37,616 nucleotides of DNA from Fretibacterium sp. (GTDB taxonomy: Bacteria > Synergistota > Synergistia > Synergistales > Aminobacteriaceae): assembly GCA_024695065.1 (NCBI GenBank), contig JAILIX010000024.1, positions 1 through 37,616 of the forward strand. Reading direction: 5' to 3'. The stretch's first letter is position 1. Each line of letters starts with the position of its first letter. The notes below the pieces were generated by a model, which saw only the letters and a program-made list of their open reading frames with translations, ran no database searches and had not been told where the DNA came from. Positions 8,333-17,241 of the stretch are shown here, piece by piece. Position numbers and translations under genes: made by a program.

Positions 8333-8659
8333 CTATCGATGAAGATAAAGGACCATGGACCGGCCCCCCATCGTCACTGTCAGCCGCTTAAAGGACAGCT
8401 CAAAGCTCTCAACAGGCACGGAGTCCCGCTCCGTCCGCCATTCCACGCCGTCCTCGCTGCCGCTCTCCGGCATATTCTCTTCCGTCCGGAACCGCAGCCA
8501 CAGCTTCCGGGCCGCGGCCGTCAGCTCGCGCTCGCCCTGTATCTCCGCCAGGGAGCGCAGCGACATCGTAATCAGCCGGAAGCCCGCCGAGACCACCAGC
8601 CCGGCAATCGCCACCGCCACCAGGACCTCCATCAGGGTGAAGCCGCCGCGTCTGCGCAA
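8333..8659 (-). CDS. gspI: GspI-like minor pseudopilin
   Basis: The 108-residue protein begins with a prepilin leader, RRRGG-FTLMEVLVAVAIAGLV. This has the glycine before the cleavage site, a Phe at +1 and Glu at +5, followed by the N-terminal hydrophobic helix. The short size and the C-terminal beta region (SFELSFKRLTVTMGG) fit the GspI family. It would join the tip of the pseudopilus. The start is TTG at 8659 with GAGGAGA at a suitable distance. It lies 11 bases after gspC. The subfamily is less certain than the pseudopilin assignment; GspH is the alternative. Confidence 0.75.
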   Translation of the reverse strand: MRRRGGFTLMEVLVAVAIAGLVVSAGFRLITMSLRSLAEIQGERELTAAARKLWLRFRTEENMPESGSEDGVEWRTERDSVPVESFELSFKRLTVTMGGRSMVLYLHR

Positions 8660-8670
8660 GATGGGTCTCC

Positions 8671-9639
8671 TCAGCGCACCACGTAACGCAGAGACGAGGG
8701 TTTCCCGTTGCGGGTCACCTCCACGTCAAAGCGCTCGCTGTTCATCAGGGAGTTGATGGAGTTCGCAATGTCCGCCATGTTGGAGAAGGGAATCCCGTTG
8801 ACGCCCTTTATCACGTCACCCTTCCGCACCCCCAGCTGCCGGAGGATGCTGTCATTCTGTATCCACTGAATCTCAAGGCCCGGCTCGCCATCCTTGGGCC
8901 GCAGGCGGACCTTCTTGAGCTCGTCAAAGGGATTCTGCACGAGCTGGTTGACCAGCTCACTGGGGACCTGCCCGTCCTGATCCTCCGTGGCCGCCACAAC
9001 GCTGCCCTTCGGCACGTTCGCCGGCGCAGCTTTGGGGGTGGGGACAGGCTTCGACGCAACCTTCGGCGACGGCGCGCCGTACAGAAGCTCCAGCACGACC
9101 ACCTCATCGTCATGGACGAACACCGCCTCGCGGTACGTCACCTCATTCAGCCTGTAGACATCGAAACTCGTGTCCACCAGCACCAGATGGGTCTGCCCCT
9201 TCTCCTCCAGCCACACCCCGACGCCCGGCAGAGTGCCCCGCACCACAGCGTCCGCCAGAGAGCCCTTCACCTCGGGCTCCGCAGGCTTCTCCTCCCTGGG
9301 TTCCGGGACTGACGACGGCAGGGGCGAAATATGGAACGGGTTGGCCGCAAGGAAACCCTCCAGCCCCATCGAGTCCCTGTCCTCCTGACGCGTCATCTCC
9401 ACCCCCGGCGCGCCTCCCTGCAGAGCGGCCCCGCCGCCGGCAAACCGGTCAAGGGCAATGCCCAGGCAGACTGCCGCAAACCAGCCCAGGGTCGCCCCCA
9501 GCAGAAGCGGCAGAACCAGCTGCCACAGAGCGTAAAGCCCGCCCTCCTCGCTGCGGCGGGAACCCTTTTCCTCCGGCGCTTCAGCACCGGCCCCCCGGGG
9601 AGAACGCTCCCTCAGTCTGCGCAGAAAACTCACATCCAT
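8671..9639 (-). CDS. gspC: Type II secretion protein GspC with PDZ domain
   Basis: The 322-residue protein has a short cytoplasmic N-terminus and one transmembrane helix (about 36-65, LYALWQLVLPLLLGATLGWF). A periplasmic homology region at about 115-185 includes GTLPGVGVWLEEKGQTHLVL. A proline/alanine linker and a C-terminal PDZ domain (QLGVRKGDVIKGVNGIPFSNMADIANSIN) follow. GspC links the inner-membrane platform to the secretin and helps choose substrates. The PDZ domain strongly favours type II secretion over a type IV pilus. The ATG directly follows the gspN stop with no gap. Confidence 0.9.
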   Translation of the reverse strand: MDVSFLRRLRERSPRGAGAEAPEEKGSRRSEEGGLYALWQLVLPLLLGATLGWFAAVCLGIALDRFAGGGAALQGGAPGVEMTRQEDRDSMGLEGFLAANPFHISPLPSSVPEPREEKPAEPEVKGSLADAVVRGTLPGVGVWLEEKGQTHLVLVDTSFDVYRLNEVTYREAVFVHDDEVVVLELLYGAPSPKVASKPVPTPKAAPANVPKGSVVAATEDQDGQVPSELVNQLVQNPFDELKKVRLRPKDGEPGLEIQWIQNDSILRQLGVRKGDVIKGVNGIPFSNMADIANSINSLMNSERFDVEVTRNGKPSSLRYVVR

Positions 9640-10233
9640 CTAGTTCGCCCCCTCCTGGCGGCGCAGGAACCAGTTCCCGTTCCCCTCACGGACAAGGGGC
9701 AGGAAGTTCTTTAGTGTGTTCATGTTTTCTTCAAAGGACGGCGGCACTCTCACCGCGGTCTCCGCGCGCCCGATCTTCATGCGGGCCGGATCAATGGTCA
9801 AAAAGCCGTCCATAGCGAAATCCCCGTCCGCGTGCAGCCCTTCCAGCAGCACCTCGCCGGGCGAGACCGTCAGGAGAAACCCCCCATCCCCCAGATTCAT
9901 CTTCTGGCCCATCGTCATCGAGCCCCCCCGGAAGGCCACCTCGCAGACCGGAGCCAGGCTCATCAGGCTGGTCAGAAGCTGCGGACGCAGGGTAACGGAG
10001 GCAAAGGAGAAGTTCACAAAGCCCCCCACTGAGAGGCTGTTCATTGTGAAGCCCCCTTCCACGCCTTCAACGTCCGGACAGCTGAGCCGTATCCCCTGCT
10101 TCTCCAGTATGGAACTGCCCAGAGATACCGCCGCCGTCCCGACCTCGCGCCAGGGCAGAAAAATCCACAGCGCCGCGCAGAACCCCACGAGGAGAAGGAC
10201 CGTCCTCAAAAGAAACAGGAACATCCTTTTCAT
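9640..10233 (-). CDS. gspN: GspN-like type II secretion protein
   Basis: The 197-residue product has an N-terminal membrane anchor (MFLFLLRTVLLLVGFCAALW) and a periplasmic beta-rich domain. The latter contains repeated short strands such as GGFTMNSLSVGGFVNF and GGFLLTVSPGEVLLEGLHADGDF, as in GspN and related AsmA-like proteins. Its role in secretion is accessory and not well defined. It overlaps gspM by four bases (ATGA) and abuts gspC, so it is within the operon. The assignment rests on shape and position more than on strong motifs. Confidence 0.7.
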   Translation of the reverse strand: MKRMFLFLLRTVLLLVGFCAALWIFLPWREVGTAAVSLGSSILEKQGIRLSCPDVEGVEGGFTMNSLSVGGFVNFSFASVTLRPQLLTSLMSLAPVCEVAFRGGSMTMGQKMNLGDGGFLLTVSPGEVLLEGLHADGDFAMDGFLTIDPARMKIGRAETAVRVPPSFEENMNTLKNFLPLVREGNGNWFLRRQEGAN

Positions 10234-10802
10234 CGCCGGGCCTCTCCTCTCAGAGAACGTCCCGCAGGCCCGATGATGGCCGAGACCGTAAAGAGCCGCT
10301 CCCCTCCGGCGGGCAGAGCCCGTATCTCCGCTGAGAGGAAATGCACCCCCCGCGCGGCCAGCTGCTTCTGCAGTTCCGTCAGTTCCCCGGCGTAGAGCCG
10401 GTTTATCTCCACAGACTGGTTGCGGCCATCCGGGGAGATGCGGTTGACGCGGCTTCCCAGCCCCATCCGCTCCGAAACCTGAGCAAACACAGACGCCACG
10501 TCCACATCTCCGTCCGCTGTCCTTGCCCCGGCCGCGGGCGCCATGACCCGGTACTCCGCGGCCAGCATGGAAAGCGTGCGCCAGCGCCCTTCCTGAACTG
10601 CAAGCGCCGTCCCGGCCGCCCCGATCTGATCCGTCACCAGGGAAACCCCGGCCCAGACCCCCAGCGCCAGCAGCGCGGCGGCCAGAAAGCGCACCGATCC
10701 GGGTGCCTCCCCCTGAAGGACGGACCTCGCGTTGCCCAGATTCAGTCCCAGGGGCAAAAGGCCCCCGGCCCCCCCCGTCCTGCCAAGGTTTAAAGCCGCC
10801 AT
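10230..10802 (-). CDS. gspM: GspM-like type II secretion protein
   Basis: From the ATG at 10802 (MAALNLGRTGG) the protein has 190 residues. It has one transmembrane helix at about 40-58 (FLAAALLALGVWAGVSLV), then a helical stretch and a C-terminal ferredoxin-like fold region (SVEINRLYAGELTELQKQLAARGVHFLSAEIRAL), as in GspM. GspM pairs with GspL in the inner membrane to hold GspE. GAGGGG lies ten bases upstream of this ATG; a longer frame from 10892 would overlap gspL heavily and is rejected. The identification is supported by the gspL neighbour. Confidence 0.72.
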   Translation of the reverse strand: MAALNLGRTGGAGGLLPLGLNLGNARSVLQGEAPGSVRFLAAALLALGVWAGVSLVTDQIGAAGTALAVQEGRWRTLSMLAAEYRVMAPAAGARTADGDVDVASVFAQVSERMGLGSRVNRISPDGRNQSVEINRLYAGELTELQKQLAARGVHFLSAEIRALPAGGERLFTVSAIIGPAGRSLRGEARR

Positions 10803-10830
10803 AACTCCACTTCCCCTCTCATCACCGGAC

Positions 10831-12015
10831 TCACCACCGGACCCGAAGGTCGAACCGGTAGCCCACGCCGGAGACGCTCTGCGTGTTGTCAAGCTGGGAC
10901 AGGCCGGCCCGCCCCTCCCATGCCTTGCGGAAGGTGAGGACCGTGCTCATGTCCGGAGCTGAGCCCGTGAGGTCCAGCCCCTCCGAATTATAGCGCAGGA
11001 TGTCCATCACGATGTCCAGACTGGTGTTCTCCGCGTAAATCTCACCCAGGTCCGCCAGCGCGCCGTCCAGCCCGCGCCCCTCAGAGACGCCTCCCTGAAG
11101 CGCGGAAATTTTGTCCCGGGCCAGGGAAACAGGGTTCCCGATACGGCCCCTGTGGGCGGGGTCAAACACCTCCCGATAGAGGGCCTCAGACCGTCCCCGC
11201 ACCTCTTCCGTCTTATTCTGAAGCTGGTTCAGGCGCAGCAGGCTTCCCGCCAGCACCAGCCCCCCCATCAGGAGGACCCAGCACGCTGCGCGGGTCAGGA
11301 GCCGCACGCTGCGCTCAAGCCCCATTGCCCCCTCCAGAGCCCTCCGCGACAGGTTCACGGACCTCAGCCACGGGCAGTGTTCCAGACTCTCCCTGGCAAT
11401 GGCCCCCACAGAGGCAAAGGCCTCCGGGTCCGTCGCGTCGAGGACAAAGGAGCCTCCCCGTTCCAGTCCCTGACTCCTGCAACAGGCATCGAACCACGCC
11501 AGTTCGGACTCCGGCGCAGCACCTGTCTCCTTCCGGGACTGAGTCCTGGGACGCCAGCGGGTCAGCACAGGCTTATAGCCCTGCCACAGGATGGAGCAGA
11601 TATTTTCCTCGTCTTCCCACAGGGTGACGCCCGTCCCCTCCACGGAGGAGGCCAGAGGCAGAGGCGCAGGCCAGACCAGTCCGGCCTCCGCGGGAAGGGA
11701 GGTCAGTTCTTCCGGGGAGACGTACCAGACCACTCCGCTGGCTCCCCGTCCCGCCCGCTCAAGGATCACGGGGAATATCTCCACCGTGCCCGCCGCGGCA
11801 TAGGGCAGAACCTGCAGTCTCAGAGCCTCGCGCACCTTCGCCGCATTCGAGAAGGGGAAAGAGAAGGTGTCCAGAGAGAGCGAGCGCATGGGGACAAGGG
11901 TGACAGCACGCCGGCCGGACCCGGCAGACCGGATCTCCTCCCCAATCACCCGGCGGAAGGCCACGTTCTCAAAATCGGAGCCTCCCCTTTTAAGAAAACT
12001 GACATTCAACGGCAC
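10831..12015 (-). CDS. gspL: GspL-like type II secretion protein
   Basis: GspL recruits the GspE ATPase to the inner membrane. The 394-residue product has an actin-like cytoplasmic region (about 1-230) and a transmembrane helix near 245-265 (AACWVLLMGGLVLAGSLL). A coiled-coil follows (LLRLNQLQNKTEEVRGRSEALYREVF), then a periplasmic ferredoxin-like domain ending in FDLRVRW. The start is GTG at 12015 with GGAGGAG upstream; it follows the gspK stop by two bases. Sequence conservation is low, as usual in this family, but size, topology and position agree. Confidence 0.82.
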   Translation of the reverse strand: MPLNVSFLKRGGSDFENVAFRRVIGEEIRSAGSGRRAVTLVPMRSLSLDTFSFPFSNAAKVREALRLQVLPYAAAGTVEIFPVILERAGRGASGVVWYVSPEELTSLPAEAGLVWPAPLPLASSVEGTGVTLWEDEENICSILWQGYKPVLTRWRPRTQSRKETGAAPESELAWFDACCRSQGLERGGSFVLDATDPEAFASVGAIARESLEHCPWLRSVNLSRRALEGAMGLERSVRLLTRAACWVLLMGGLVLAGSLLRLNQLQNKTEEVRGRSEALYREVFDPAHRGRIGNPVSLARDKISALQGGVSEGRGLDGALADLGEIYAENTSLDIVMDILRYNSEGLDLTGSAPDMSTVLTFRKAWEGRAGLSQLDNTQSVSGVGYRFDLRVRW

Positions 12016-12017
12016 CC

Positions 12018-12941
12018 TCAGGACTCCTCCCAGCGGACGACCTTTTTCGACGTCCGGTCAAAGATAATGTTAAACTCTGTTCCCCCCGCAGACTCGTCCA
12101 GGAATTCGATGCGGAAGGAGAAATAGCGGCTCTTGAAGGCCGCCAGGTTCGTGAGCTTCGTCGATGTCGCCGCCGACAGGCCGGGAACCTCCCGGAGGCT
12201 CTCAAAGCTGTCCAGCGTCCTGTCTTCCCGGTAGGCAATGATGCGGCTCACCTGAACATCGTCAAGTCCCGGCAGGAGCCTCAGCACCTCCGGGGGAGCC
12301 ACGTTGAGGTTGATCTTTCCGTCGCTCCACAGCGTGCACAGGTCCGCCAGCCCCGGACGCCCTTCACCCCCATAGAGGATCTCCGGCGTAATCTCCTCCA
12401 TCACCAGCAGCTCCGACAAATCCAGGACGGGACGGTTGAGAAAATCCTCGCGCTCCAGTCCGCCGACGCGGGCCTTTTCGTCCTTGTCCATAAAGTCCAG
12501 CACCGGCACGGCCAGCTCCCTGTGACCCAGCACGTCCCACATATCCTCCCAGGGGGCGCGCAGTTCCATCCTCAGCGTGTTCCCGTCCGGCAGAAAGAGG
12601 TTCCGGACAGGAATCCTGTCGTCCAGCGGCAGAACCTGCACCGCCCACAGCCCCAGATCGTCCGCGGGGAACAGAAACGGTTTGAACCACTCCTGAAGAG
12701 GACTGTCGCCCTTCGAATGGCCGGAGACCTCATCAATAATGCCGATGGCTGCGTCCACCAGAAGCTGAGCCATGCTCCGGTTGGTGAGGGCCACCCGCTC
12801 CCGGAGGACACCCCGGACCTGAGTGCGGACAAACCAGGTGAAGGCCATGGCGCAGGAGATGAGGAGCACCCCCAGCATCAGCACCGACACCAGCACGAAA
12901 CCCCGCCGTCCCCGGCTACGGGGAGACGATAATCTCCTCAA
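12018..12941 (-). CDS. gspK: GspK-like minor pseudopilin
   Basis: The 307-residue protein has a prepilin-like N-terminus (RGRRGFVLVSVLMLGVLLISCAM). The first position after the cleavage glycine is Phe but Glu5 is missing, which is the normal exception for GspK. The large globular domain includes an INLNVAPPEVLRLLPGLDD helix-hairpin-helix-like segment and ESLREVPGLSAATSTKL, both characteristic of the family. GspK caps the pseudopilus tip with GspI and GspJ. The start is TTG at 12941, inside the end of gspJ, giving a 26-base overlap; GCGGAG lies upstream. Confidence 0.9.
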   Translation of the reverse strand: MRRLSSPRSRGRRGFVLVSVLMLGVLLISCAMAFTWFVRTQVRGVLRERVALTNRSMAQLLVDAAIGIIDEVSGHSKGDSPLQEWFKPFLFPADDLGLWAVQVLPLDDRIPVRNLFLPDGNTLRMELRAPWEDMWDVLGHRELAVPVLDFMDKDEKARVGGLEREDFLNRPVLDLSELLVMEEITPEILYGGEGRPGLADLCTLWSDGKINLNVAPPEVLRLLPGLDDVQVSRIIAYREDRTLDSFESLREVPGLSAATSTKLTNLAAFKSRYFSFRIEFLDESAGGTEFNIIFDRTSKKVVRWEES

Positions 12942-13530
12942 GTGTCTCCGCCTCCTTATCCTTCCCGCGCGTCAGGGCCACAGCCAGCCCCGCCGGAAGG
13001 GCTCCCTGGTATTCCTTCTCCCTGTCCCTGCCCTTTTTTCCGTTGGGGACCTCCACGCTGAAAGCCGTCACGCCAGGCAAAACCAGCTGTCCGTCCTCGC
13101 CCCTCAGCTTCTCAGGCTCAACCTCCTCCGGCTGCTTCCCCGGAAAAACCCACCGGTAAAGGCCCGGAAGCACGTCCCCCCGCAGGCTGCCTCCCTGCTC
13201 GATCCTGTAAACGACAGTCGCCGCGGGCATCTGCTGGCGCGTTGTGGCGGTGGTCATGACAATCAGGGTGTCGTCCTCCCGGCTGCCGAAGACCTGATGA
13301 TCCACCACCCGCACCGCCTGCTTCGTCAGGCGGACCGCTGAGACCACGTCCCGGCCGATAAAGGCCAGGGCACGGGACAGGGCCAGCGTTCCGGAGGCAC
13401 TGGTTTGAAGCTCCACCACCCGCCGCACCGTCACCACCACGGGCGCCAGTGCCAGAGATGTGACCATCCCCGTCAGCATCACCGCGATGAGGATCTCGAT
13501 GAGGGTAAAGCCGGCCCGGCGACGCATCAC
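12916..13530 (-). CDS. gspJ: GspJ-like minor pseudopilin
   Basis: The 204-residue product carries a type IV prepilin signal, MMRRRAG-FTLIEILIAVMLTGM, with Phe+1 and Glu+5. Next come a long N-terminal helix and a beta-rich domain (DDTLIVMTTATTRQQMPAATVVYRIEQGG) typical of GspJ. It is the first gsp gene of the minus-strand operon, directly after the ligase-like gene. The start may be the GTG at 13530 or the adjoining ATG at 13527. GGAGG overlaps the last codons of the upstream gene, so translation is probably coupled. Confidence 0.85.
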   Translation of the reverse strand: MMRRRAGFTLIEILIAVMLTGMVTSLALAPVVVTVRRVVELQTSASGTLALSRALAFIGRDVVSAVRLTKQAVRVVDHQVFGSREDDTLIVMTTATTRQQMPAATVVYRIEQGGSLRGDVLPGLYRWVFPGKQPEEVEPEKLRGEDGQLVLPGVTAFSVEVPNGKKGRDREKEYQGALPAGLAVALTRGKDKEAETLEEIIVSP

Positions 13531-13536
13531 GCCTGA

Positions 13537-15513
13537 CTAAGCCTCCGGGGGAAGAACCCCTTTGACCCCTCCGGACTCCGGTTCAGGCGCAGGCGCAGGT
13601 GCCGGTTCGGGGGCCGGTCCGTTGAGCAGCACAAGGGCGCTCACCACATTGCCCTGAGCGTCTGTCCCGGGACGGCGCGCAAGGTGATAACTCCCCGGCC
13701 TGAGGTAGCCCGCCAGCTCGCGGATAACATTCTCCACCTGGAAACGCTGAGCCCAGTGCAGGAGCTTGCTCATATCCTCGGAGTGCGGCTCACACAGAAA
13801 ATGCTGCCACAGGATGTTGAAGCCCTTGCTCATCGTATTCATGTCATGGGTCTGATCCCCCACCTGAAGGTAATGGTAACCCAGATTTTTCCGGGCGTCC
13901 TCCCTCACGATGGGGTGCCTGACCGCCTCCTCAAGATAATAGCGCTGAAGCTGGGCATTTCCCGTGTTGAGGGCTTTGCGCAGCAGAATGTTCCCCTCAA
14001 TGCCGCTCCCGAGGTAGACAAGCCCCGCCGCCCCTCCGCACACAAGGACAACGCCTGTCAGACGGGAAACAAGGTTCCCGGAGTTGATCCGCCAGTCCCG
14101 CCCCGACAGGAACTCCCGGTTCGTGAGGGCAAAGGCCAGAGCCAGCCACAGGATGTTTTCAATGCGGTGGAAGGGCCGCGTCCAGAAAGCGTCAAAGGAG
14201 ATGAGCATCACCAGCGCGCAGCCCCAGATAGCCGCGGGGGAGACCCCTCCCTCCTCGGAGCGGACAGACCGCCACAATCCCAGGATCACAGCCGCAAGCC
14301 AGAGGATGTGCATCAGCACCAGCAGAATCCCTCCGGCCCAGCCCGTCTCGCAGAACCACTGCAGATACTCGTTGTGGGCCCAGTGTGTGTACTGCCACTG
14401 GTACCAGGGCTCGTTGATGGTCTTAAACGCCTCCCGCTGGGCCTCCAGATAGTGCCACTTGTACTGTCCCACCCCCACACCCATGGGGTGTTCCCTGAAC
14501 ATCGCAGCGGAGGTGGTCCATATGCCCACCCGGTTGCCGAGTGTGGCGACGTTGTCGATCAGGTCGTCCTTGAGTTTAAAGAGAAGGGCGCCGGCCCTGC
14601 CGTAGAGCGATATCCCTGCCACCACAACGACAAAAATCAGCAGAACCGCGCCGAGCCGCCGGATATAGGCACGCCCGTAGCGCATTGCCGTCACCACAGC
14701 AAGGACAAAGAGCCCTGTGAAAAGGGAGAGAAGGGCGGACCGGCTGGTGCTGTTCCACAGCCCCCAGCTGTTGACCGTCATCAGGAACAGGTTCAGGACC
14801 GTCATCCACAGGGGGCGCTTTTTGCCGCCCTCAGCCAGGGCATAAGCGATGAACAGATAGATGGAGCTCATGACGCAGATAGCCATCCAGAGCCCGAACA
14901 TATTCTGCTGGGCGGTGTTGCCGATGTAGTTGCCCGGCGTCGGCAGAATGAGACTGCTCCAGGGGCACAGGAACTCAAAGGGCGTCCCCCTGAGGAAGGC
15001 CAGGTCGCTCATGTTGCGGATCTGGAGCTCGGCGAAGACAACATTGACTGCCCCGTTGATGTTTGCCAGCCACAGGATAATCCTCAGTCCCCGGTCAGAG
15101 AAGGAGTTGGTCGTGAGGACATAGAAAACCCATACTGCGGCGAAACAGACCATCTCATGAATCAGACCCGTCATGGAGGAGATGTCCACCCACAGGGGCT
15201 GAGCCGCGCAGTAGACCAGCAGCAGGCCCCAGAGGACCCCGAAAACGTCGATTTTAAGCTCAATCTCACGCCCGAACCGGATCAGCCGCAGCCCCGCCGC
15301 AATAACCGCAAGGGCCACAGGGGCCCCCGCCACCGTCCACTTGAGGATGTGCAGCGTGTCGGCAAAGCGCACGCCGGAATAGACCAGGTTGGGAAGCGCC
15401 AGAGCCACACACCACAGGGGGAGCAGGATAAACCAGGGGACCAGCGGCTCCTCTTTAAGCCCAATCCCCTTTACAGACCCGTTTTTCAGTTTTACGCTCT
15501 TCAGATTTTTCAA
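13537..15513 (-). CDS. O-antigen ligase/PglL-like membrane glycosyltransferase
   Basis: The protein has about 658 residues with around 12 transmembrane helices and a Wzy_C (O-antigen ligase) signature. The large periplasmic loop contains REHPMGVGVGQYKWHY and HWAHNEYLQWFCETGWAG. Such enzymes transfer undecaprenyl-linked glycans to lipid A core or, in the PglL branch, to pilin-like proteins. The C-terminal 150 residues are soluble and proline/alanine-rich (PAPEPAPAPAPEPE). The gene lies seven bases upstream of gspJ, which suggests a pseudopilin-related substrate, but that is inference. I chose the TTG at 15513 with GGGAG eight bases before it; GTG at 15522 has almost no spacing to that site. 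Confidence 0.75.
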   Translation of the reverse strand: MKNLKSVKLKNGSVKGIGLKEEPLVPWFILLPLWCVALALPNLVYSGVRFADTLHILKWTVAGAPVALAVIAAGLRLIRFGREIELKIDVFGVLWGLLLVYCAAQPLWVDISSMTGLIHEMVCFAAVWVFYVLTTNSFSDRGLRIILWLANINGAVNVVFAELQIRNMSDLAFLRGTPFEFLCPWSSLILPTPGNYIGNTAQQNMFGLWMAICVMSSIYLFIAYALAEGGKKRPLWMTVLNLFLMTVNSWGLWNSTSRSALLSLFTGLFVLAVVTAMRYGRAYIRRLGAVLLIFVVVVAGISLYGRAGALLFKLKDDLIDNVATLGNRVGIWTTSAAMFREHPMGVGVGQYKWHYLEAQREAFKTINEPWYQWQYTHWAHNEYLQWFCETGWAGGILLVLMHILWLAAVILGLWRSVRSEEGGVSPAAIWGCALVMLISFDAFWTRPFHRIENILWLALAFALTNREFLSGRDWRINSGNLVSRLTGVVLVCGGAAGLVYLGSGIEGNILLRKALNTGNAQLQRYYLEEAVRHPIVREDARKNLGYHYLQVGDQTHDMNTMSKGFNILWQHFLCEPHSEDMSKLLHWAQRFQVENVIRELAGYLRPGSYHLARRPGTDAQGNVVSALVLLNGPAPEPAPAPAPEPESGGVKGVLPPEA

Positions 15514-15535
15514 CCGGGACACTCCCTTTCACGGT

Positions 15536-17113
15536 TCACTGGGGCAACATGAGGGCGTAGCGCTCCACCGGAGCAAAATCGTCGGTAAAGGCCGGAATCA
15601 CGGGATTCGGGGTGAAGGGCTCCAGCCACTGATGGGCAAGGAGCCTCGCGACGTCCGGACCCGGGTCAGCCGGCGCCGGAGGCAGTTTCTCCGAGGGGAG
15701 AGCAACCAGCATGAGGTTCTGAAGGGCGTAGGCATAACGTGCGCCCGGAGCCGAAGCCGAAAAGATCATCATCTGCGGAAAAACATTGGAAAACGCGGAG
15801 TAAATTCCGTGGAAAACCCCGCTCCGCGGACCGTACAGCGACGCGATGACATTGGAGATCAGCACCCCATCCGGGGACATCAGTCCTCTCAGCCGCCGGG
15901 CTGTCTCCACCGTGGTGAGATGAAAGGGGATGGAATACCAGGAGCCGAATACATCCATGAATACTGCGTCATAGGGGCCAAAACCGTCACGGGCGGCGCG
16001 GTTGAGAAACGTCCGCGCGTCCTCATGGAAGACGCGCAGGTTCGGGCTGTCCTTCAGGTTAAAGTAGCGGCGGGCAGCCTCCGTGACGCCGGGGTCCAAT
16101 TCCACCACATCAAAGGAGACATCCCGTTCAGACAGAATGTGCCGCGGAACGCAGTACCCTCCTCCCCCCAGCATCAGAATCTTCTTCGCGCCAGGCCTGT
16201 AGTGAAAGGCCAGGTCGTAGAACTTCGTGTAGTCACTCACCAGCTCCGTGGGATTGTCCGTGTACATCAGAGACTGCGCGCCCCTGGGGTCCGTCATCAT
16301 AATGCGGACACGGCGGCCGTCCTCCATGTTGCTCTCCACGATGGAGATGTGATTATAGGCCGTGTCGATCTGCTCGCCGACGGGGGCCATGGGCAGGCCG
16401 CAGCTCCACGCCGTCCAGGCCGCCCAGCCCAGACAGACTGCCGCCATCAGGGAGCCCCGCCACGTCGCCGTGTAAACCAGGAAGGACAGCAGCGCCAGGA
16501 CACCCGCCACCATCATCAGAATCACTCCGGAGGGGAAGAGGGAGATGAGGACGAAGCCTCCAAGAAATGTGCCAAGGATGCTGCCCGCCGAGCCCAGAGC
16601 CGTGAAACGTCCCACCGTGACACCGGAGGAGCCCACGTCCTTCAGGGCAAGACGGACGATAAAGGGGGAGACCATCCCCAGCAGAACGCTCGCCGGAGTA
16701 AAGATGATCAGCGCGGCCAGAACCGACGTCACATAAAGATTCAGCGGCAGATCGGACAGCATCGTGAGGATGGCGTTGCCGCCAAAGGCCGTGAGCCCCG
16801 TGATGAGGGCCGCAAGGATGAGAATGCGTCCCAGAATGCGGCCATCCGGCCGCCGGTCCGCCATGTTTCCCCCCAGCCAGTTGCCCAGACACAGGCTGGT
16901 CATCATCACACCGATAAGAGCCGTCCAGACAATCAGGGATGTGCCGAAGAACGGCGCCACCAGCCGTGAGCCGGTGAGCTCCATCACCATGACCGCCGCT
17001 CCGGCGAAAAAGGCGGTGATCTGAAGACGGAGCGAAACCCGGTGGGGCTTTTTCTCCGGGGCCGGAATCTCAACCGGTTCTTTCAACTCAAGGGGCTGAG
17101 TCTCAAAATCCAT
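15536..17113 (-). CDS. Fused membrane transporter-like / spermidine synthase-like protein
   Basis: The 525-residue protein combines eight or so transmembrane helices (about 25-255) with a C-terminal Rossmann-fold methyltransferase-like domain of the spermidine synthase family (about 270-500). Visible motifs are LMLGGGGYCVPRH (binding-loop type), FDVVELDPGVTEAARRYF, VFHEDARTFL and YDAVFMDVFGSW. The architecture is common and its function is mostly unknown; polyamine aminopropyl transfer is not proved. The ATG at 17113 (MDFETQ) follows GGAGGCCGGAG, so it is preferred to the ATG at 17137. It precedes the ligase by 22 bases, heading the operon that leads into gsp genes. Confidence 0.82.
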   Translation of the reverse strand: MDFETQPLELKEPVEIPAPEKKPHRVSLRLQITAFFAGAAVMVMELTGSRLVAPFFGTSLIVWTALIGVMMTSLCLGNWLGGNMADRRPDGRILGRILILAALITGLTAFGGNAILTMLSDLPLNLYVTSVLAALIIFTPASVLLGMVSPFIVRLALKDVGSSGVTVGRFTALGSAGSILGTFLGGFVLISLFPSGVILMMVAGVLALLSFLVYTATWRGSLMAAVCLGWAAWTAWSCGLPMAPVGEQIDTAYNHISIVESNMEDGRRVRIMMTDPRGAQSLMYTDNPTELVSDYTKFYDLAFHYRPGAKKILMLGGGGYCVPRHILSERDVSFDVVELDPGVTEAARRYFNLKDSPNLRVFHEDARTFLNRAARDGFGPYDAVFMDVFGSWYSIPFHLTTVETARRLRGLMSPDGVLISNVIASLYGPRSGVFHGIYSAFSNVFPQMMIFSASAPGARYAYALQNLMLVALPSEKLPPAPADPGPDVARLLAHQWLEPFTPNPVIPAFTDDFAPVERYALMLPQ

Positions 17114-17154
17114 AAAACTCCGGCCTCCCCCATGCACGCGCTGCTGCGCCCTTT

Positions 17155-17184
17155 ATCACATCTGCCTTATTCACCTTGCGTCAA
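17155..17184 (-). promoter_or_regulatory. Candidate promoter for the spermidine synthase-like operon (proximal)
   Basis: On the minus strand TTGACG (17179-17184) and TGTGAT (17155-17160) are 18 bases apart, about 40 bases upstream of the start codon. The -10 is only a moderate match. Confidence 0.4.
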
Positions 17185-17191
17185 CCTCCAG

Positions 17192-17214
17192 AAGCCGGAC
17201 GTCATGTCCGGCTT
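17192..17214. repeat. Perfect inverted repeat in the upstream region
   Basis: AAGCCGGAC (17192-17200) and GTCCGGCTT (17206-17214) form a 9-bp stem around five bases. No T tract follows on either strand. It sits between two candidate promoters, so it could be an operator or a structured leader. Confidence 0.5.
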
Positions 17215-17241
17215 GAATGTTCCACGTACAACTGTTCATCT

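Noticed and set aside
13684-15552. A 622-codon open frame on the + strand
   Set aside because: It is antisense to the ligase-like membrane protein, whose helices and Wzy_C motifs are clear.
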